Part shown: positions 15,441 to 18,219 of the stretch, piece after piece | Layout: each line of letters begins with the position of its first letter | Numbering within the stretch: position 1 is the stretch's first letter | Assembly (NCBI GenBank): GCA_026193155.1 | Contig: JAPHSI010000067.1 | Location: 1 to 18,219, forward strand | Direction: 5' to 3' | Length of the DNA stretch: 18,219 nucleotides | DNA from: Sulfurimonadaceae bacterium | Lineage (GTDB): Bacteria; Campylobacterota; Campylobacteria; Campylobacterales; Sulfurimonadaceae | Made by a program: the position numbers and the translations under genes | Notes under the pieces: model-generated | What the model was told of the DNA's origin: nothing | Databases searched by the model: none | What the model saw: the letters and a program-made list of their open reading frames with translations, nothing else

Positions 15441-16002
15441 ATTTAACTATTTCTTTTGTTATCTCTTGAATACTCTTGGTTGCATCTATTTCAATAAGCT
15501 CTATATTTAGGAGTTTTGCAGCCTCTATAATTGCATCCTGAATGCTTAAAAGATATTGACTTCCACGGAGTTCTATGCCGTCAAGTTCTTTTTGTGATAG
15601 TCTATATTCAAGCTCTTCTTTTGTAAGTTTTAAAAGAAAAACTTTTTCAGGGTATACTTTATTTGTCGCGAAATCATTTAAGGTGATTATATCTTGTTTA
15701 TTTATTTCACCTTGAATTAATGCATAAGCTACACCACTTACAGCACTTCTATCTGAAATAATCATCTTATCCAGGTTCGGTTCTATTACCTCTTTTACGT
15801 GTTCAGCTCTGTCAGCTAAAAAAAGTAGAAATTCTGCTTTTTTACTTTGCGCACGTGCATTTAAAACTATCTCTCTTATCTCTTTACCGACTTCTGTTGC
15901 ACCGGGTTCTTTAGTTATTATTGCATCTGTGTATTTTTTTTTGAGTTCAGATATTTGTGTACTTTTACCAGCTGTATCTATACCTTCTATTGTAATGTAC
16001 AT
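15433..16002 (-). CDS. tmk: Thymidylate kinase
   Basis: 189 residues, slightly short for the family. Phosphorylates dTMP to dTDP. The P-loop GIDTAGKST (7-15) replaces the common G-x-DGAGKST, and DRSAVSGVAYA stands for the DRY/H motif; KEPGATEVG stands for EPGGT. To my knowledge such variants are usual in Campylobacterota Tmk, so they do not suggest loss of function. The LID region is short. ATG with AGGAAG about 10 bases upstream, inside the end of coaD; the two genes overlap by 16 bases. Last gene of flgA-ubiX-coaD-tmk. In C. jejuni, as I recall, hisS follows directly, whereas here clcA and sodB intervene on the other strand. Confidence 0.93.
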   Translation of the reverse strand: MYITIEGIDTAGKSTQISELKKKYTDAIITKEPGATEVGKEIREIVLNARAQSKKAEFLLFLADRAEHVKEVIEPNLDKMIISDRSAVSGVAYALIQGEINKQDIITLNDFATNKVYPEKVFLLKLTKEELEYRLSQKELDGIELRGSQYLLSIQDAIIEAAKLLNIELIEIDATKSIQEITKEIVKSI

Positions 16003-16484
16003 GAATCCATACTTCCTATGATTTTTTGAACCTCTTTTGGTAGTAGATGCGATGTCTTACCGTTAAATGACAATAAGCCTCTAACAATAGATGAGCTAAT
16101 AAAAGCATGTTTTAATTTTGGCATTAAATAAACTGTTTCAATCTCATCATCTAAAGAGTTATTTAAGTAACCTAGTTGTAGTTCATATTCAAAATCACTT
16201 ACGGCACGAAGACCGCGAATAAGTATACCTGCATCATGCTCTTTTGCGAGTTCAACAGTTAAGTTGTTAAAGCCAACCACTTTTACGTTTTTTAAAGTAG
16301 ATACAGCTGCTTTAGTCATCTCTATACGTTCATCTAAAGTAAACATAGGTTTTTTATCATTTGATATTGCAACAGCTACTATAACTTCATCAAACAACCC
16401 AAGTGCACGTTCTATAATATCAAAATGTCCATTGGTTACAGGATCAAATGTCCCTGGATATAATGCTATCTTTTTATTATTCAT
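15987..16484 (-). CDS. coaD: Phosphopantetheine adenylyltransferase (CoA synthesis)
   Basis: 165 residues, standard. Transfers AMP from ATP to 4'-phosphopantetheine, the penultimate step of coenzyme A synthesis. Nucleotidyltransferase signatures are plain: YPGTFDPVTNGH (9-20) with the GH of the (H/T)xGH motif, GILIRGLRAVSDFEYE (86-101) and the ISSSIVR motif (129-135). The ATG is 3 bases after the ubiX stop, and its ribosome site (GAGG) lies inside ubiX. The end overlaps tmk by 16 bases, so translation of the whole unit is coupled. Confidence 0.96.
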   Translation of the reverse strand: MNNKKIALYPGTFDPVTNGHFDIIERALGLFDEVIVAVAISNDKKPMFTLDERIEMTKAAVSTLKNVKVVGFNNLTVELAKEHDAGILIRGLRAVSDFEYELQLGYLNNSLDDEIETVYLMPKLKHAFISSSIVRGLLSFNGKTSHLLPKEVQKIIGSMDSCTLQ

Positions 16485-16487
16485 ATT

Positions 16488-17024
16488 TTATAAATCCTCT
16501 TGCCATCTTTTATATAAATTATTCTCAATTCCTAGTAAATCAAACCACTTTCCAATAATAAAGTTTTCCATCTCATCTAGGGTTTGTTGCTCAGAATAGT
16601 ATGCCATAACAGGTGGAGCGATTACTACTCCTAAAGTTGCTAATTTTTGCATATTTTCTAGTGCTATGGCAGAGAAGGGCATTTCTCTTGGAGCCAATAT
16701 AAGTTTTTTTTGTTCTTTAATCATAACACTTGCACATCTGGTAACTAGGTTATCACTTATTCCGCATGCTATTTTTGCTAGTGTATTCATACTGCACGGT
16801 GCTATTATCATTGCATCTACACCAAATGAACCAGATGCAATTGAAGCTGAGATATCTTTATTGTCGTGAAGAATGGCACCTAACTCTTTTTCTTGTACGG
16901 TAAGTGAATTTTTTGTGAAGATAAAATGCTTCTCTATAGTTTTAGGCAAAAGTTCAAGTGTCTTAATGCCTAAATTTACTCCACTTGCTCCACTTGTTGC
17001 AACTACAATTTTTCTAATGTTCAT
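16488..17024 (-). CDS. ubiX: UbiX-type flavin prenyltransferase
   Basis: 178 residues. Prenylates FMN with dimethylallyl phosphate to make the prenyl-FMN cofactor of UbiD-type decarboxylases. Family marks: VVATSGASGVNLG (7-19), DAMIIAPCSMNTLAKIACGISDNLVTR, LILAPREMPFSAIALENM and the C-terminal VIAPPVMAYYS. There is no ubiD in the window. Because Campylobacterota make menaquinone by the futalosine route, which also uses UbiD/UbiX-like proteins, the likely use here is quinone synthesis, but that is inference. Its start overlaps the flgA stop (ATGA), and coaD follows after 3 bases. Paralogues of this family (Pad1, MqnM-like) cannot be told apart here. Confidence 0.92.
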   Translation of the reverse strand: MNIRKIVVATSGASGVNLGIKTLELLPKTIEKHFIFTKNSLTVQEKELGAILHDNKDISASIASGSFGVDAMIIAPCSMNTLAKIACGISDNLVTRCASVMIKEQKKLILAPREMPFSAIALENMQKLATLGVVIAPPVMAYYSEQQTLDEMENFIIGKWFDLLGIENNLYKRWQEDL

Positions 17025-17887
17025 CTTAGTTCTACCTTTTGTTTTGCAACAACTTTTGCTTTTAGTCTTTTTCCATTGTTTTTTTGAACGGTAATTATAT
17101 CATTTAACTTGCCACTTTGTAGTGCTTTTGCTACAAAAGATATGCTTATGCCGGAGTTGTTTAACCAAACACTTACACTTTGACCCTTCTTAACAAGGGC
17201 TAGCTTTTCTACATCTCTGAGGGTAATAGTTTTATGTGCTTTGATATGGTGTTTTACTTGATACTCAGAGGTAGGAATGTATTGCAAGGGCATGGCACGA
17301 AATTTTTCAAATTTTATGGTCTTGATTTCTGAGTTTATTTTTGAGAGTTCCTCATCTTTTTTGATTTTATTTTTTGCTTGTACAACATCTATATTAGCAT
17401 CTATTAGATAGTTGAAAAAAAACTTTTTATGATAATTGTCTTCGATGCTCACAACTCCATCTTTTGAGAGGTGGTTACGCCTTCTTATATCTATTGTATA
17501 GTTTTTTGGAAGCTTTTCCATGTAGGCTCTTGGTCTTACTTTTATATCTATTATATTTATTTTCTTATACTTTTGTTCATAATGCTCCTTTAAAAAGAGT
17601 TCTATCTTTGCTGTATTTATAGGGCTATTGATTTCAAAATATACATATCTTGAACTGATTTTAAAATCTTTAAAGCCATTTTCTTTTAAAAGTTGTTGTA
17701 GTTGTTGTCTTTTTATTCTTAAGGAATGACTTTGTTGGGGGATTGTATATAGTAAAATGTTCTTTTTATTTTTAAAAAAAAGTGTTGAGTTTATGTTGTG
17801 TGAGTCTATATAATATGTTTGTTTTATATGTTCAAGAGCATATATATTGATTGATAATAAAAAAAGGAAAAATAATTTAAATAACAT
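17021..17887 (-). CDS. flgA: Flagellar basal-body P-ring formation chaperone FlgA
   Basis: 288 residues with a Sec signal peptide (hydrophobic 2-16, likely cleavage after NIYA near 17), so periplasmic. FlgA helps FlgI assemble into the P ring around the flagellar rod. The C-terminal part fits the family: a SAF-like segment about 160-225 (ANIDVVQAKNKIKKDEELS) and AHKTITLRDVEKLALVKKGQSVSVWLNNSGISISFVAKALQSGKLNDIITVQKNNGKRLKAKVV in the tail, seen only in part here (about 217-280). Longer than the E. coli protein (about 219) because of an extra N-terminal region (18-155) as in other Campylobacterota. First gene of flgA-ubiX-coaD-tmk; the stop overlaps the ubiX start. No other flagellar gene is nearby, as is usual for the scattered flagellar genes of this phylum. 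Confidence 0.88.
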   Translation of the reverse strand: MLFKLFFLFLLSINIYALEHIKQTYYIDSHNINSTLFFKNKKNILLYTIPQQSHSLRIKRQQLQQLLKENGFKDFKISSRYVYFEINSPINTAKIELFLKEHYEQKYKKINIIDIKVRPRAYMEKLPKNYTIDIRRRNHLSKDGVVSIEDNYHKKFFFNYLIDANIDVVQAKNKIKKDEELSKINSEIKTIKFEKFRAMPLQYIPTSEYQVKHHIKAHKTITLRDVEKLALVKKGQSVSVWLNNSGISISFVAKALQSGKLNDIITVQKNNGKRLKAKVVAKQKVELR

Positions 17888-17893
17888 TTTGGA

Positions 17894-17899
17894 ATTCTA
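17894..17899 (-). promoter_or_regulatory. Possible extended -10 element just before flgA
   Basis: On the minus strand this reads TAGAAT preceded by TGT, an extended -10 form, only 6 bases from the ATG, which would give a leaderless or nearly leaderless message. No ribosome site is visible before flgA, in line with that, but an upstream promoter cannot be excluded. Confidence 0.25.
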
Positions 17900-17950
17900 A
17901 CATTTTTATTTTAATATTGTTTAGTGTATTGTCTATATTTAAGTTAAAAT

Positions 17951-17956
17951 TATAAA
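17951..17956 (+). promoter_or_regulatory. Possible promoter (-10) for the DUF2798-type gene
   Basis: TATAAA lies 40 bases before the ATG at 17991 and would put the transcript start near 17963, with AAGGA at 17981-17985 as ribosome site. The AT-rich setting keeps confidence low. Confidence 0.3.
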
Positions 17957-17990
17957 ATAAATACTTATGCATAGTTTTATAAGGATTAAA

Positions 17991-18215
17991 ATGATTTCTA
18001 CTAAATATCTTCATCAAGTACAGGCGCTTTTGCTTTCAGGTTTTATGAGTTTAATAATGTCTGGTGCAATATCTTTAATAAATTTGGGGTTTGTTGATAA
18101 TTTTGTAAGTATATGGTTTCATGCATGGATAGTGGCTTATGCCATAGCATTTCCAAGTGTTTTGTTAGTATTCCCGATAGCTAGAAAATTTGCAACTGTT
18201 ATTGCTTCTAAATAA
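17991..18215 (+). CDS. Small two-helix membrane protein, DUF2798-like
   Basis: 74 residues with two hydrophobic helices (about 10-33 and 43-66) joined by a short loop. The sequence FMSLIMSGAISLINLGFVDNF, then WFHAWIVAYAIAFPSVLLVFPIARKF, matches what I know of the DUF2798 family: MSG..T..N.G at the first helix, W..A....AFP......P..R at the second. No function is established for that family. An alternative ATG at 17967 is rejected because AAGGA lies 5 bases before 17991 and the predicted transcript start falls only about 4 bases before 17967. It is divergent from flgA and ends 4 bases before the window edge. Confidence 0.8.
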   Translation: MISTKYLHQVQALLLSGFMSLIMSGAISLINLGFVDNFVSIWFHAWIVAYAIAFPSVLLVFPIARKFATVIASK

Positions 18216-18219
18216 TTAA

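Noticed and set aside
15955..16002. Variant P-loop and DRS motif in Tmk as a sign of decay
   Set aside because: The frame is intact, GKST is kept, and these variants are, to my knowledge, usual in Campylobacterota.
17967..17990. Upstream ATG for the DUF2798-like gene
   Set aside because: No ribosome site; AAGGA sits before 17991, and the added residues are polar and not family-like.
1..18219. Search for tRNA, CRISPR, insertion sequence, phage or toxin-antitoxin signals
   Set aside because: No repeat arrays, transposase motifs, cloverleaf-like segments or paired small frames were seen in any intergenic stretch.

Overview
The window is a gene-dense, AT-rich piece of a bacterial chromosome, most likely from a Campylobacterota (epsilonproteobacterial) organism of the Sulfurimonas/Sulfurovum kind. 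The evidence is gene order. The minus-strand series flgA-ubiX-coaD-tmk-hisS-speA-cysE-aspartate aminotransferase is, as I remember it, the order in Campylobacter jejuni, and ilvB-ilvH-lpxD is also a Campylobacter-type cluster. The promoters fit too: extended -10 boxes behind T-rich tracts with no clear -35. No database search was possible; all names rest on motifs, length and context.

Layout. 1-5670 (+): the 3' end of ilvA (threonine dehydratase), a 706-residue WD40 protein overlapping it by ATGA, then ilvB and ilvH (acetolactate synthase) and lpxD (lipid A). 5663-13041 (-): read in transcription order, hisS, a membrane-anchored glutamate-synthase-domain protein, speA, cysE, aspartate aminotransferase and upp. 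13279-15440 (+): sodB and a CLC chloride transporter. 15433-17887 (-): in transcription order flgA, ubiX, coaD, tmk, tightly overlapped. 17991-18215 (+): a small two-helix DUF2798-type membrane protein.

How it fits together. Most genes are housekeeping: branched-chain amino acid, cysteine, aspartate and polyamine synthesis, histidine charging, uracil salvage, dTTP and CoA synthesis, flavin prenylation, lipid A and flagellar P-ring assembly. The less ordinary material is (a) the WD40 protein inside the branched-chain locus, whose C-terminal half is built from about four 84-85-residue helical repeats visible by eye; (b) the transmembrane GltB-like protein between hisS and speA; (c) the oppositely oriented sodB-clcA pair that appears to split an ancestral operon between tmk and hisS; and (d) a perfect 15-bp inverted repeat spanning the aminotransferase stop codon.

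There are no rRNA or tRNA genes that I can recognise, no CRISPR array, no insertion sequence and no phage genes. No gene-free stretch exceeds 300 bases; the longest is the 237-base divergent hisS/sodB region.
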